This document shows positions 15,851 through 25,050 of a DNA stretch of 64,000 bases, piece after piece. Numbering within the stretch: the stretch's first letter is position 1; each line of letters starts with the position of its first letter. The DNA lies in NCBI RefSeq assembly GCF_000701505.1, contig NZ_KL370786.1:1-64000 (forward strand). The letters run 5' to 3'. The translations under genes and the position numbers were made by a program. The notes beneath the pieces were generated by a model. It was not told the DNA's origin. It saw nothing but the letters and a program-made list of their open reading frames with translations, and ran no database searches. The stretch is from Dyadobacter crusticola DSM 16708. GTDB taxonomy: Bacteria > Bacteroidota > Bacteroidia > Cytophagales > Spirosomataceae.

Positions 15851-16191
15851 GAGCTGCAAAAGTTCTTTTTAGAGGAGAAGAGGCTGGCATTCTATCGCAG
15901 GATAACACAGGTAGGTTTGAATTTCAGTACCACAAAAAATGGGTAGAAGACAGTTCGAAACCTGCTATTAGTCTGACTTTACCAAAAACGATTCAGGCTT
16001 ATCGGTCTGAATACCTATTTCCTTTTTTCTATAACATGCTACCCGAAGGCTCCAATAAACAATTGGTCTGTCACCTGAACCGAATAGATCGAAACGACTA
16101 CTTCGGCTTGCTGCTCACGACTGCAAAAAGCGACACGATTGGAGCCGTTACAATTATTAAAATCCAAAACAATGAGCTTACCAGTTATTGA
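15847..16191 (+). CDS. hipS: HipS-like protein (HipA N-subdomain 1 as a separate gene)
   Basis: The 114-residue protein corresponds to the N-terminal subdomain of HipA (couple_hipA type). It shows the family pattern: AISLTLPKTIQAYRSEYLFP, FFYNMLPEGSNKQL, and RNDYFGLLLTTAKSDTIGAV. In full-length HipA this piece is fused to the kinase; here it ends by itself and the kinase starts in another frame 20 bases before its stop. In the HipBST system of enteropathogenic E. coli the equivalent small protein, HipS, is the main antitoxin of the kinase HipT. The same role is inferred here from gene order and domain content. Confidence 0.8.
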   Translation: MRAAKVLFRGEEAGILSQDNTGRFEFQYHKKWVEDSSKPAISLTLPKTIQAYRSEYLFPFFYNMLPEGSNKQLVCHLNRIDRNDYFGLLLTTAKSDTIGAVTIIKIQNNELTSY

Positions 16192-17158
16192 ATTTTGCCC
16201 AGGCACATTGGCGCCCGGCTATGACACTTACAGCAAGAATTGCCTCAGACGGGTCTTTGATGGCAAGCGAGTAAGCCATATTCTAAGTTATGGTTCGCCG
16301 GCGACCAATCAGGATACTGATCAGCTTTTTGAAGAGAATCGCAGACGGATATCAATATCGGGTGTTCAGGAAAAGTTCTCGGTAACCCTTGACAAGAATA
16401 AATTGCGATTAATCCAAGAAGACGAGCAAGGTACTTATATCTTAAAGCCAATACCGGCCGCAGGCCGCAGGCCGGACCAGATGCCGGCCAACGAGCATCT
16501 GACTATGCAGATCGCCAGGCAGGTTTACGGTATTGAAACAGCGGAGAACGCCCTGATCTTTTTTGCTGACGGCGCGCAAGCCTATATTACGAAACGATTT
16601 GACAGGCATGCCAATGGCAGGAAACGTGCGCAGGATGATTTTGCATCATTGGCAGGACGTATGCCCCAAACCCATGGAGAACACTACAAATACTTGGGAA
16701 ATTATTTAGAGATTTTTGAGCTGATGCAAAAGTATGTCCCTGCTTACACAGTCGAATCACCAAAGTTGCTCCGCATATTGATGTTCAACTATCTATTTTC
16801 TAACGGTGATGCCCATTTCAAAAACTTCTCGCTGCTTGAAACTGACCAAGGGGACTATCGACTGAGTCCAGCTTATGATTTGCTCAACAGCCGTATACAT
16901 ATTGGCGATAAAGAATTTGCTCTCGACGACGGGATTTTACCAAAAAAACTAACCCAGGGTAAGGTGATGCAGCAATTTACATTATTGGCTCAGATAGCAG
17001 GAATCAATTCGAAAGTATTTGAAGGAATAGTCTCACGTATGCTCAGCGGGTCCCAGCAAGTCGAGCAGCTAATCTCTGCTTCTTTCCTGGACCAGACAAC
17101 AAAACGCAATTACCTACAGGCTTTTCAGGGCCGGCTGAGGCAGCTTATGAAAAACTAG
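16172..17158 (+). CDS. hipT: HipT-like Ser/Thr kinase toxin (HipA kinase part)
   Basis: I choose ATG 16172, giving 328 residues; the frame is also open from a TTG at 16139. Features of HipA-type kinases are complete. The Gly-rich loop reads RRISISGVQEKFS, with the two serines of the SIS motif (Ser61 and Ser63) that are autophosphorylation sites in HipT. The catalytic loop is NGDAHFKN (Asp213, Asn218) and the metal-binding Asp is in LSPAYDLLN (Asp236). HipA N-subdomain 1 is missing and is encoded by the preceding gene. HipA and HipT phosphorylate aminoacyl-tRNA synthetases (GltX and TrpS respectively) and halt growth; the target here cannot be read from the sequence. The kinase looks catalytically intact. 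Confidence 0.85.
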   Translation: MSLPVIEFCPGTLAPGYDTYSKNCLRRVFDGKRVSHILSYGSPATNQDTDQLFEENRRRISISGVQEKFSVTLDKNKLRLIQEDEQGTYILKPIPAAGRRPDQMPANEHLTMQIARQVYGIETAENALIFFADGAQAYITKRFDRHANGRKRAQDDFASLAGRMPQTHGEHYKYLGNYLEIFELMQKYVPAYTVESPKLLRILMFNYLFSNGDAHFKNFSLLETDQGDYRLSPAYDLLNSRIHIGDKEFALDDGILPKKLTQGKVMQQFTLLAQIAGINSKVFEGIVSRMLSGSQQVEQLISASFLDQTTKRNYLQAFQGRLRQLMKN

Positions 17159-17850
17159 TCATATCTGTGCATAGCTCAATTAACATGTATCTGCATCAAC
17201 TTAAATGAAACTGTTGGAAAAACCTCGTGCGTCGGGCTATTAATATCATAGACTTCTGGTATCAAGGGAGGCAATCTAGGGACCTTAGCCACTGCCTGGT
17301 AATAATACTTCCCTTAGGCAACAGATGTCCAAGCAGCCTTCTTCAACCTGGATTGCTTGGCATATTTATGAGATTGGCAAATGACGGCGACCATCACCGT
17401 GAAAACAGAGACAAATAAACAAAGGAGTTTACCAACTCCCGATTTATTCAATCCTCGCCGATGCTCAATAAATTAACCAAAAAGAAAAATGACATTTCAG
17501 CTCGCTGCAGGGCACTGGATGGTTATTACCAATATCTATTTATCATGCGATTATTTTGGTAAAAGCTGTGCCTAAGTTGGCTTTCTGATATTCTGTGTTA
17601 ATCATTGATTCCCTATTAAATTTTGCTTCGAAGCGATAGCTCGATGTATTAATTTATAAACATGTATTTTGTAGAGCGATTATTTGGTAGCCCATTTTGG
17701 TGTGTTTGTCTCCAACAAGCTGATCCGGCGGAGATAAGCGATCCTAGGAAACAAAGGACTTTTCACTACAGCAATACGACTTTCAGCTACATCTGTTTTT
17801 TTAATGTTACCCACCTTTGTATCAACAAAAAGCATTAAAAACAGACACAA
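17159..17850. other. Intergenic stretch between hipT and an SDR gene
   Basis: About 690 bases with no supported gene. Small frames (17227..17418 plus, 17680..17883 minus) do not resemble known proteins. The AT-rich part from 17560 to 17850 probably contains the promoter of the SDR gene. No terminator with a T tract was found directly after hipT. Confidence 0.4.
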
Positions 17851-18765
17851 ATGAAAAATTGGACAACAGCTAATATTCCTCAAAGAAACGGTGGATTGGC
17901 TATCATTACAGGCAGCACAGAGGGTATCGGATATGAAGATGCACTGGCGCTTTCGTCAGCAGGATGGAACGTGATATTAATGGGACGGAATCCCAAAAAA
18001 GGGGCGGAATCAATTGCCAGGATTCATCAGTTTAACCCCATAGCCAAAGTGAGTTTCGAGCAAATAAACCTTGCGGACTTGTCATCGATCAGAGCCTTTG
18101 CTTCGAGAATGATTGCAAAAGGGCAAGCCATCGATCTTCTTATCAATAACGCTGGCGTAATGACGCCACCAAAGCGACTCGAAACGGCCGATGGCTTTGA
18201 ATTACAGTTCGGCACAAACCACATTGGTCACTTTGCTCTGACCGCACAACTTCTTCCATTATTACGCAAATCGCCAAAATCCCGGGTTGTGACCGTTTCA
18301 AGTGTAGCAAATCGCGAGGGAAGAATCAATTTCGATGACCTTCAATCAAAATCTTCGTATTCTCCCGGGAAAGCCTACAGTCAGTCCAAACTCGCAAACC
18401 TGATGTTTGCCATTGAACTTCAGCGGCAAAGTGAAAAGCACGGTTGGGGTATCACAAGTATAGCTGCTCATCCGGGTGTTTCCAGAACAAATCTGCTTAT
18501 TACAGGTGCAGGACGGTGGAGTGTCGCAGGAATGGCGCGGACTTTTCTTCCGTTTTTGTTTCAGCCGTCTGCACAGGGAGCCTTGCCAACACTATACGCG
18601 GCTACATCTCCGGACGCTAAGGGAAGCGCTTATTATGGGCCAGACAGAATGATGGAGACTCGGGGATTTCCGTCTGTCGCGAAAATACCTGCACAAGCAG
18701 AGGATGTAAGTGTTTCTTCGAAATTATGGGAGATATCCCAAGCGTTAGCCAAAGTTGAATTCTAA
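17851..18765 (+). CDS. SDR-family NAD(P)-dependent oxidoreductase
   Basis: This 304-residue protein is a classical short-chain dehydrogenase with a Rossmann fold. The nucleotide-binding motif is TGSTEGIGYEDAL (T-G-x3-G-x-G), NNAG appears in LLINNAGVMTPP, the catalytic Ser lies in VVTVSSVANREG and the Tyr/Lys pair in AYSQSKLANLMF. The R in LMGRNPKKG suggests NADP preference. Similarity is to the WW-domain oxidoreductase/retinol dehydrogenase-like group, whose substrates vary. It stands alone on the plus strand, facing the convergent efflux operon. The physiological substrate is unknown. Confidence 0.9.
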   Translation: MKNWTTANIPQRNGGLAIITGSTEGIGYEDALALSSAGWNVILMGRNPKKGAESIARIHQFNPIAKVSFEQINLADLSSIRAFASRMIAKGQAIDLLINNAGVMTPPKRLETADGFELQFGTNHIGHFALTAQLLPLLRKSPKSRVVTVSSVANREGRINFDDLQSKSSYSPGKAYSQSKLANLMFAIELQRQSEKHGWGITSIAAHPGVSRTNLLITGAGRWSVAGMARTFLPFLFQPSAQGALPTLYAATSPDAKGSAYYGPDRMMETRGFPSVAKIPAQAEDVSVSSKLWEISQALAKVEF

Positions 18766-19021
18766 CAAAAATAACACCTCTTATCAGAGTGCCTAATTTT
18801 ATACCGATGAAAAATTCCAAACCACCGGCAATACAGCAGTTATTGTGGTGAAGTAAATGCAGAAAATATAGAGCGAGGGATAGAACGGGCAGCTCAATCC
18901 CTCGCCTGCTAATAAGTGTATGTTACAGATTCATATTCATCCAGGACCCCTTGTAATGCTAATGTTCGCAAAGGATCTGGATTGAACTCCCTCAGGGTTA
19001 ATAAATGATCATCAATGCATA

Positions 19022-20443
19022 TCATTTCCAGCCACCGCCCAGGCTGCGGTAAAGGTCTACGCGTGCAATGAGCGATTGGCTGCGTATAAATGCCAGGTTT
19101 AGCTCAGCTTGCAGCGCATTCCCTTGCGCCGTGATGACTTCCAGATAATTGGCCATATCGCTTTTGTAAAGCAGCTGCGCATTGGTAATAGCTGCCTGTA
19201 AGATGGTAACCTGGTTGTTGGCAATGGCTTCTTGTTCTTTTAATTTCTGGGTTTGGATCAAGGAATTGGAAACCTCCCCAACCGCATTCAGCACCGACTG
19301 ACGGAATTCAATGACCGATTGTTCGCGCTGAATTTTTGCAACTTCCAGATTTGTCTTCAGCTCCCTTCTTGCCAGAATGGGGCGCGCTATGGTCCCCGCT
19401 GCAAGACCAAACAATGAACCGGGAATGTTGAACCAGTTGCTGGACTTGAAAGATTCAAGCCCGCCCCCAGCGGTGATAATCAACGACGGATACATACTCG
19501 CCTGCGCGACGCCAAGCTGCGCATTCGCAACCAGCACAGATAATTCGGCGGCGCGGACATCCGGACGACGGCTTAGCACCGCGGCAGGCACGCCCGTTGC
19601 CAGACTGTCGTTAGCACTAAAGTCAGACAGCTGGACCTTCCGCGCAATACTGTCGGGCATTTGTCCGGTGAGTATCTGGAGCGCATTTTCCTGGATGGCA
19701 ATGTCCTGTTCCAATTGCGGTATCAGCAATGCAATCGATTCGCGCTGAGCTTCCGACTGCTGGATGGAGAGCGAGGTCACTTCACCGGCATCTTTCAGCA
19801 AGCGCGTCAGGCGCAATGTATTTTCACTTAGTTCCAGGTTGCTTTTGGCAATTGCAAGCTGTTTATCCAGCATTAACAAATTAAAAAATCCCTTCGCAAT
19901 GTCCGCAACGAGCTTGGTCTGGACGGCTTTGGAGGCCTCAAACGTCTGCAAATATTGGCCGAGTGTAGCCTGTTGTTGCCTGCGGATCTTTCCCCAGATA
20001 TCTGCTTCCCAGCTTACATCCACGGCGGCAATGTAGTTTTCAATGTGTTTTGAACCCAAAAAGCTGCTTGCGCTGATTCCGTTCAAACTGTTGCTGGAAG
20101 GGCGGTTGTAAGTGCCCGTTACCCGCAGGTTCAGCGCTGGGATTTGCAAAAACTTGGCTTGTCTAACTTGCTGCTGCGCAATGTCAATGCGTTTCAAAGC
20201 CAGTTGCAAATCATTGTTATAGGACAGCCCGCGCTGGATAAGTGCCTGCAATGTCGTATCCGGAAAGAATTTCCGCCATTCAATGTCCGCCGCCGTTGCC
20301 GTGTCAGCAAAAGCGACATTCCGGTATTGCGTCGGCACAGCAAGCTCCGGTCGCTGGTAATCTTTGCTTACCTTGCAGGATGCGATGAGCACCGACAATA
20401 GCAGTAAAAGCGGGATATATATGTGAGTTAATTTCAATTTCAT
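19022..20443 (-). CDS. Outer-membrane channel of RND efflux pump (OprM/NodT family)
   Basis: The 473-residue lipoprotein has a signal and lipobox ending at Cys23 (VLIASCKVSKDYQRPE), then two outer-membrane efflux protein repeats of long helices and strands. Typical family stretches are FPDTTLQALIQRGLSYNNDL, AAVLSRRPDVRAAELSVLVA and ANAQLGVAQASMYPSL. It forms the trimeric TolC-like exit duct. It is the last gene of an operon: adaptor, RND pump, channel. It starts 49 bases after the pump gene ends. Its C-terminus (LYRSLGGGWK) is the common ending in this family. Confidence 0.94.
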   Translation of the reverse strand: MKLKLTHIYIPLLLLLSVLIASCKVSKDYQRPELAVPTQYRNVAFADTATAADIEWRKFFPDTTLQALIQRGLSYNNDLQLALKRIDIAQQQVRQAKFLQIPALNLRVTGTYNRPSSNSLNGISASSFLGSKHIENYIAAVDVSWEADIWGKIRRQQQATLGQYLQTFEASKAVQTKLVADIAKGFFNLLMLDKQLAIAKSNLELSENTLRLTRLLKDAGEVTSLSIQQSEAQRESIALLIPQLEQDIAIQENALQILTGQMPDSIARKVQLSDFSANDSLATGVPAAVLSRRPDVRAAELSVLVANAQLGVAQASMYPSLIITAGGGLESFKSSNWFNIPGSLFGLAAGTIARPILARRELKTNLEVAKIQREQSVIEFRQSVLNAVGEVSNSLIQTQKLKEQEAIANNQVTILQAAITNAQLLYKSDMANYLEVITAQGNALQAELNLAFIRSQSLIARVDLYRSLGGGWK

Positions 20444-20492
20444 AATTGTGGTTCTTTGTTAATAACAGTCGGTTTGGCAATTCAAAGACAGG

Positions 20493-23400
20493 TCAATGTT
20501 CCAGGCCTTCGCGCAGCTCTTTTGGCTTACCGACTACTTTTTCCTGCAAATATTGGAAAATTACATATAGCACGGGGATCACGAAAATACCGAAGATCAC
20601 GCCCGTCAACATGCCGCCCACAGCACCCGTTCCGATAGAGCGGTTACCCAAAGCCGATCCGCCCGTGGCGCGCATCAATGGCACCAGACCAACGATAAAT
20701 GCAAAAGAGGTCATCAAAATGGGTCTTAGCCGCAACCGAGAAGCTTCCATCGCCGACTCCACAATGCTCATTCCTGCCTTCCGTCGCTGCACCGCATATT
20801 CAATGATCAGAATGGCGTTTTTCGCAAGCAAACCAATGAGCATGATCAAACCAACCTGCACGTAAATGTTGTTTTCAATACCTGATAAATTGATAAACAG
20901 CATCACACCAAACACACCCAGCGGAATGGTCAGGATTACGGCAAACGGCAGGATATAGCTTTCATACTGAGCAGCCAGCAAGAAATAAACAAACACAAGG
21001 CTCAAAACGAAGATCAACAGGATCTGCGAACCGGCGTTGATTTCTTCGCGAGTCATACCCGTCCATTCCGTGCGGTAATTGTTGGGCAAAACTTCCGCCG
21101 CCGTTTCTTTCACTGCGCGAATGGCATCTCCCGTGCTGTAACCGGGCTTAGGCGTTCCGTTGATCGCAACCGCGTTATACAAGTTATTTCTCGTCACTGT
21201 CTCAGGGCCGAAGACGCGTTTCAATGTCACCAGCTGGTTGGCCGGCACCATTTCGCCTTCCGTATTTTTGACATGAATGTTATTGAGGGAGGCAGGATTG
21301 GCTCGGTAAGAAGCATCTGCCTGTGCCATTACACGGTAATATTTACCGAAACGGTTGAAGTCGGACACAAAGCTGCTGCCGTAGTAGATCTGCAAGGTTT
21401 GCAAAAGCTCATTCACCGGCACATTCAACTGCTTGGCTTGGGCATTATCAACTTCGAGCATATACTGCGGATTACCCGTTGCAAAGGTTGTGAATGCATA
21501 AGCGATCTCTTTTTTCTTCATCAATGCTGCCAGGAACTGGTTGGTGGTCGCACTCAATTTTTCAAGAGAACCATTTCCACGGTCTTGTAACATGAATTCA
21601 AAACCGCTGACATTACCAAAACCATCTACGGTCGGGAAGGTGAAGAAAAACGCATTCGCATCATTAACAGCCCGCACTTTCTGCGACATCATGGCCACGA
21701 TCTGATCGAAATTCTTCACATCACCGCGTTCAGCCTGCGGTTTCATGCGGATGAACCCGACACCATAAGGCGATGCATTTGAATTGGAGATAATGTTCAT
21801 CCCTTCTACGATATAGCGCTGCTCGGCAATTGGTGAGCTCTTTACAATGCTATCCACCTGTGCCATAGCTTTTTGGGTACGATCCAACGAACTCCCCGGA
21901 GGTGTATTCAATGCGTATAGCAAGAAACCCTGGTCTTCTGTGGGAATAAAACCCGTTGGTGTTTTCAATGTGAGCCAAAGCGTTGAGCCTGTAAGCACCA
22001 GCAAGCCGACAATCGTGATCCATTTGCGTTTCACCAGGAATTGCAGACTGTTGATGTACTTGTTCGTCATCGTCTGGAAACCCGTATTGAACGCCGAGAA
22101 AAAGCGCGCCGAAAATCCTGCACGCACCAGATGGCCGTTATGCGATTGTTCTGCATGTGGGTTTTTCAAAAACAATGCGCATAAAGCAGGGCTCAATGTC
22201 AAGGCGTTAAGCGCTGATATTAAGATTGCAATAGCCAGCGTGAAGGCAAATTGCCGGTAAAAGACCCCGGCCGGACCTTGCATAAAACCAACCGGAACAA
22301 ACACCGCCGCCATCACCAGCGTAATCGAAATGATCGCTCCCGAAATTTCGTTCATCGATTCCTTGGTCGCCGCAGCAGCAGGCAAATGTGTGAGCTCCAT
22401 CTTGGAGTGGACGGCCTCGACGACAACAATGGCATCATCGACCACAATCCCGATTGCCAGCACAAGTGCAAAAAGCGTCAGGAAGTTGATTGTAAACCCG
22501 AAAAGCTGCATAAAGAAAAACGTTCCGACAATGGCCACGGGCACCGCAATGGCAGGGATCAATGTAGAGCGGAAGTCTTGCAAGAAAATAAATACAACAA
22601 TGAAAACGAGAATGAATGCTTCGATCAAGGTCGTACGTACCTGCCCGATCGACTCGTCCAAAAAGTCTTTGGAGTTGTACATAATCGTCGTTTTCATGCC
22701 CTTAGGAAGGGTCTTTTCAAAATCCGCCAGCAACGCCTCTGCCTGGATCAGGATTTCGTTCGCATTTGTTCCGGCAGTCTGGAAAACGGCCACACCAGAG
22801 GATGCGTCACCATTCAGCTTACCATTGGATGAGTAAGTGTAAGATCCGAATTCCACCCGCGCCAGATCTTTCAGCCTGATTACCGAACCATCGCTGTTTG
22901 CTTTGATAATAATATTCTCATATTCAGCATTCTGCGTCAGTTTCCCTTTGTATTTCAAAACATATTCAAAAACCTCTTTGCTGCTTTCGCCCAAACGTCC
23001 CGGCGCAGCTTCCAGACTTTGTTCCCGAATGGCTGCAGTAACTTCCTGGGGAGACAATTTGTAAGCCGCAAGGCGATCGGGTTTCAGCCAGATCCGCATG
23101 GAATAATCACGTGTTCCGAAAGGCTGTGCCTGTCCGACCCCAGGTATACGTTGCAGCTGGGGCACCAAGTTGATTTTGATATAATTCAGCAAGAACGTTT
23201 CGTCATAAGTGCTGTCCTCGCTTGACAATGCCACAAACATGATAATGCTGTTCTGCTGCTTTTGCGTGGAAATTCCTGCCTGAACCACTTCCTGGGGAAT
23301 CTGGCTTACCGCTTTTGAAACGCGGTTTTGCACGTTAACAGCCGCAATGTCCGGGTCGGTGCCTTGTTTGAAATAAACATTCAGCGCCATTGTGCCGTCA

Positions 23401-23651
23401 TTGTTGGACGACGACGTCATATAAGTCATGTTTTCAACACCGTTCACGGCTTCTTCGATGGGCGTGGCCACCGCGCGGGCAACCACTTCGGCGTTCGCTC
23501 CCGGATATACGGCAGTAACCTGAACGGTGGGCGGGGCAATATCGGGGAACTTGGTAATGGGCAATGTTGTCAGCGCGATACCCCCCAGCAATAGTATAAG
23601 GATGGAGATAACGGTCGAAAGAACAGGCCTTTCTATAAATTTCTGAAACAT
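20493..23651 (-). CDS. RND multidrug efflux pump, HAE1 family (AcrB-like)
   Basis: At 1052 residues this is a full-length hydrophobe/amphiphile RND permease. The N-terminus MFQKFIERPVLSTVISILIL is the usual first helix. The proton-relay Asp pair is in LAIGIVVDDAIVVVEAV (helix 4) and the Lys in LLAKNAILIIEYAV (helix 10). The porter domains include YPGANAEVVARAVATPIEEA and SSSNNDGTMALNVYFKQGTD. As a trimer in the inner membrane it would take drugs or bile-like compounds from the periplasm and push them through the outer channel encoded next. It lies 127 bases downstream of the adaptor gene. No inactivating change was seen. Confidence 0.96.
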   Translation of the reverse strand: MFQKFIERPVLSTVISILILLLGGIALTTLPITKFPDIAPPTVQVTAVYPGANAEVVARAVATPIEEAVNGVENMTYMTSSSNNDGTMALNVYFKQGTDPDIAAVNVQNRVSKAVSQIPQEVVQAGISTQKQQNSIIMFVALSSEDSTYDETFLLNYIKINLVPQLQRIPGVGQAQPFGTRDYSMRIWLKPDRLAAYKLSPQEVTAAIREQSLEAAPGRLGESSKEVFEYVLKYKGKLTQNAEYENIIIKANSDGSVIRLKDLARVEFGSYTYSSNGKLNGDASSGVAVFQTAGTNANEILIQAEALLADFEKTLPKGMKTTIMYNSKDFLDESIGQVRTTLIEAFILVFIVVFIFLQDFRSTLIPAIAVPVAIVGTFFFMQLFGFTINFLTLFALVLAIGIVVDDAIVVVEAVHSKMELTHLPAAAATKESMNEISGAIISITLVMAAVFVPVGFMQGPAGVFYRQFAFTLAIAILISALNALTLSPALCALFLKNPHAEQSHNGHLVRAGFSARFFSAFNTGFQTMTNKYINSLQFLVKRKWITIVGLLVLTGSTLWLTLKTPTGFIPTEDQGFLLYALNTPPGSSLDRTQKAMAQVDSIVKSSPIAEQRYIVEGMNIISNSNASPYGVGFIRMKPQAERGDVKNFDQIVAMMSQKVRAVNDANAFFFTFPTVDGFGNVSGFEFMLQDRGNGSLEKLSATTNQFLAALMKKKEIAYAFTTFATGNPQYMLEVDNAQAKQLNVPVNELLQTLQIYYGSSFVSDFNRFGKYYRVMAQADASYRANPASLNNIHVKNTEGEMVPANQLVTLKRVFGPETVTRNNLYNAVAINGTPKPGYSTGDAIRAVKETAAEVLPNNYRTEWTGMTREEINAGSQILLIFVLSLVFVYFLLAAQYESYILPFAVILTIPLGVFGVMLFINLSGIENNIYVQVGLIMLIGLLAKNAILIIEYAVQRRKAGMSIVESAMEASRLRLRPILMTSFAFIVGLVPLMRATGGSALGNRSIGTGAVGGMLTGVIFGIFVIPVLYVIFQYLQEKVVGKPKELREGLEH

Positions 23652-23713
23652 AAAAATGCTGTTTTGCTCCGGAGTGTCAGAGCATGATAGGGTAAATTTG
23701 TTTTTGCATACGG

Positions 23714-23744
23714 ATAGCGTTCCATAGCATGGGTAACGCTATGG
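23714..23744. repeat. Nested inverted repeats between adaptor and pump genes
   Basis: ATAGCGTT (23714-23721) pairs with AACGCTAT (23735-23742), and the overlapping CCATAGC (23722-23728) pairs with GCTATGG (23738-23744). The two hairpins exclude each other. There is no T tract. It may set the relative expression of adaptor and pump. Confidence 0.5.
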
Positions 23745-23778
23745 CGCTATTCGTCAGCTGTAAGTTTATCAGTTCAAC

Positions 23779-24957
23779 TTAGATAGGATTGGCAAGCAGC
23801 AGGCTGTCCATCGACATCTTTTGCGGGGCAATCGCCATTCCGTCACGCAGCCTGTCCAGGCCGTTGTAAACAATCTTTTCGCCCGGTTTTAAACCTTTGG
23901 AAATCAGATAGTATCGTCCGCTTCTGTCGGAAACAGTCACGGGGCGGCCTTCCACTTTATTGCTGTCCAGAACGGTGTAAACAAACACTTTGTCTTGCAG
24001 CTCAAATGTGGCTTCCTGCGGGATGAGGACAGATTTGGTAAGTTCTCTTGGAATCCTTACCCTGCCGGTGTTGCCTGAACGTAGCAGTCCGTTCACATTC
24101 GGGAATGTTGCCCGGAAGTTGATAGCGCCCATTGTTTTATCAAACTGGCCTTCCACAACTTCGACTTTTCCTTTTTGTGGGTAAATGCTGTTGTCGGCCA
24201 AAACCAGCTCAACTGGCGGAATTTGCTTGATCTTTTGCTCAACGGTGTTGCCGGGAAACTGATTTTTGAATTCCAGGAAGTCAAGCTCACTCATCGAAAA
24301 GTAAACGTGAATGTCCTTGGTTTCAGAAAGCACAGTAAGAGCTTCCATTGTTGCTTTGCCCACAAGACTCCCCGTTTTGAATGGAATGGTGCCTATGTAG
24401 CCGTCGGCAGGCGCTTTGATGGAAGTGTAGCCAATGTTGATCTTGGCAGCATCCACAGCAGCTTGTGCCTGCGCGACATTGCCTTTTGCAGCCTCGTATG
24501 CGGCTTTTGCTGATTTTAGCTGCACGTCAGAAATCACATTGTTGGCAACCAGCGGCGCAAGTTTGTCGACATTAATGGCTGCACTCTCCAAGGCCGCCTT
24601 TGCAGATTGCAGACTGGCGTTGGCCGTATTAAGCTGCTCGGCATAAGGGCGCGCATCAATGTGGAACAGCACCTGACCCTTTCTTACATACGCACCTTCG
24701 TCAACAGAGATTTTATCCAGGTAACCGTCTACTTGCGGGCGGATCTCGATGTCGCGGCTTCCTTCGATGGACGCTGTGAATTCCCTGTGCGCTGTAACCT
24801 GATGGTCACTGACGGTGAGTACGGGCAATGATTGAGCTGGCATTTCGGCCGGCGCGTTGGCTGTGGTGGATCCGCAGCTGTAAAGTGCGCCCGACAAAGT
24901 AGCTAAGAGTACAAATGGAGCAAGCTTTTTTGTTTTGGTTAAATGTTCGATTGTCAT
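23779..24957 (-). CDS. RND efflux periplasmic adaptor (membrane fusion protein)
   Basis: The 392-residue lipoprotein has a signal with lipobox ending at Cys28 (SGALYSCGSTT). The standard order of the MFP family follows: half-lipoyl (IEIRPQVDGYLDKISVDEGA), alpha-helical hairpin (about 100-165), second half-lipoyl (TSIKAPADGYIGTIPFKTGS), beta-barrel and membrane-proximal domain (IPQEATFELQDKVFVYTVLD). It bridges pump and outer channel. It is the first gene of the efflux operon. A 15-base palindrome at 25021-25035 lies 64 bases upstream of its start and matches a second one before the tetR gene, so it is probably the repressor target. Confidence 0.94.
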   Translation of the reverse strand: MTIEHLTKTKKLAPFVLLATLSGALYSCGSTTANAPAEMPAQSLPVLTVSDHQVTAHREFTASIEGSRDIEIRPQVDGYLDKISVDEGAYVRKGQVLFHIDARPYAEQLNTANASLQSAKAALESAAINVDKLAPLVANNVISDVQLKSAKAAYEAAKGNVAQAQAAVDAAKINIGYTSIKAPADGYIGTIPFKTGSLVGKATMEALTVLSETKDIHVYFSMSELDFLEFKNQFPGNTVEQKIKQIPPVELVLADNSIYPQKGKVEVVEGQFDKTMGAINFRATFPNVNGLLRSGNTGRVRIPRELTKSVLIPQEATFELQDKVFVYTVLDSNKVEGRPVTVSDRSGRYYLISKGLKPGEKIVYNGLDRLRDGMAIAPQKMSMDSLLLANPI

Positions 24958-25020
24958 GGCCTTGAAGGTCGTTTTTTGTGGTGGAGATAGACTTTTATAA
25001 AAGATAGGGGAGTTATTATT

Positions 25021-25035
25021 ACTAACAGTGTTAGC
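25021..25035. promoter_or_regulatory. TetR-type operator upstream of the efflux operon
   Basis: ACTAACAGTGTTAGC, a near-perfect palindrome (CTAAC-N3-GTTAG). It lies between the TetR gene and the adaptor gene. The same design occurs at 25663-25677. Confidence 0.75.
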
Positions 25036-25050
25036 TTGTTCTGAAAAAAA

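Noticed and set aside
18766..19021. Minus-strand peptide between the SDR and the efflux channel genes
   Set aside because: A short open stretch (LREFNPDPLRTLALQG) has no start, no family match and no conservation evidence.
22251..22836. Long plus-strand ORFs opposite the RND pump gene
   Set aside because: They arise from codon bias of the true minus-strand gene; their composition is highly charged and lacks any fold signature.
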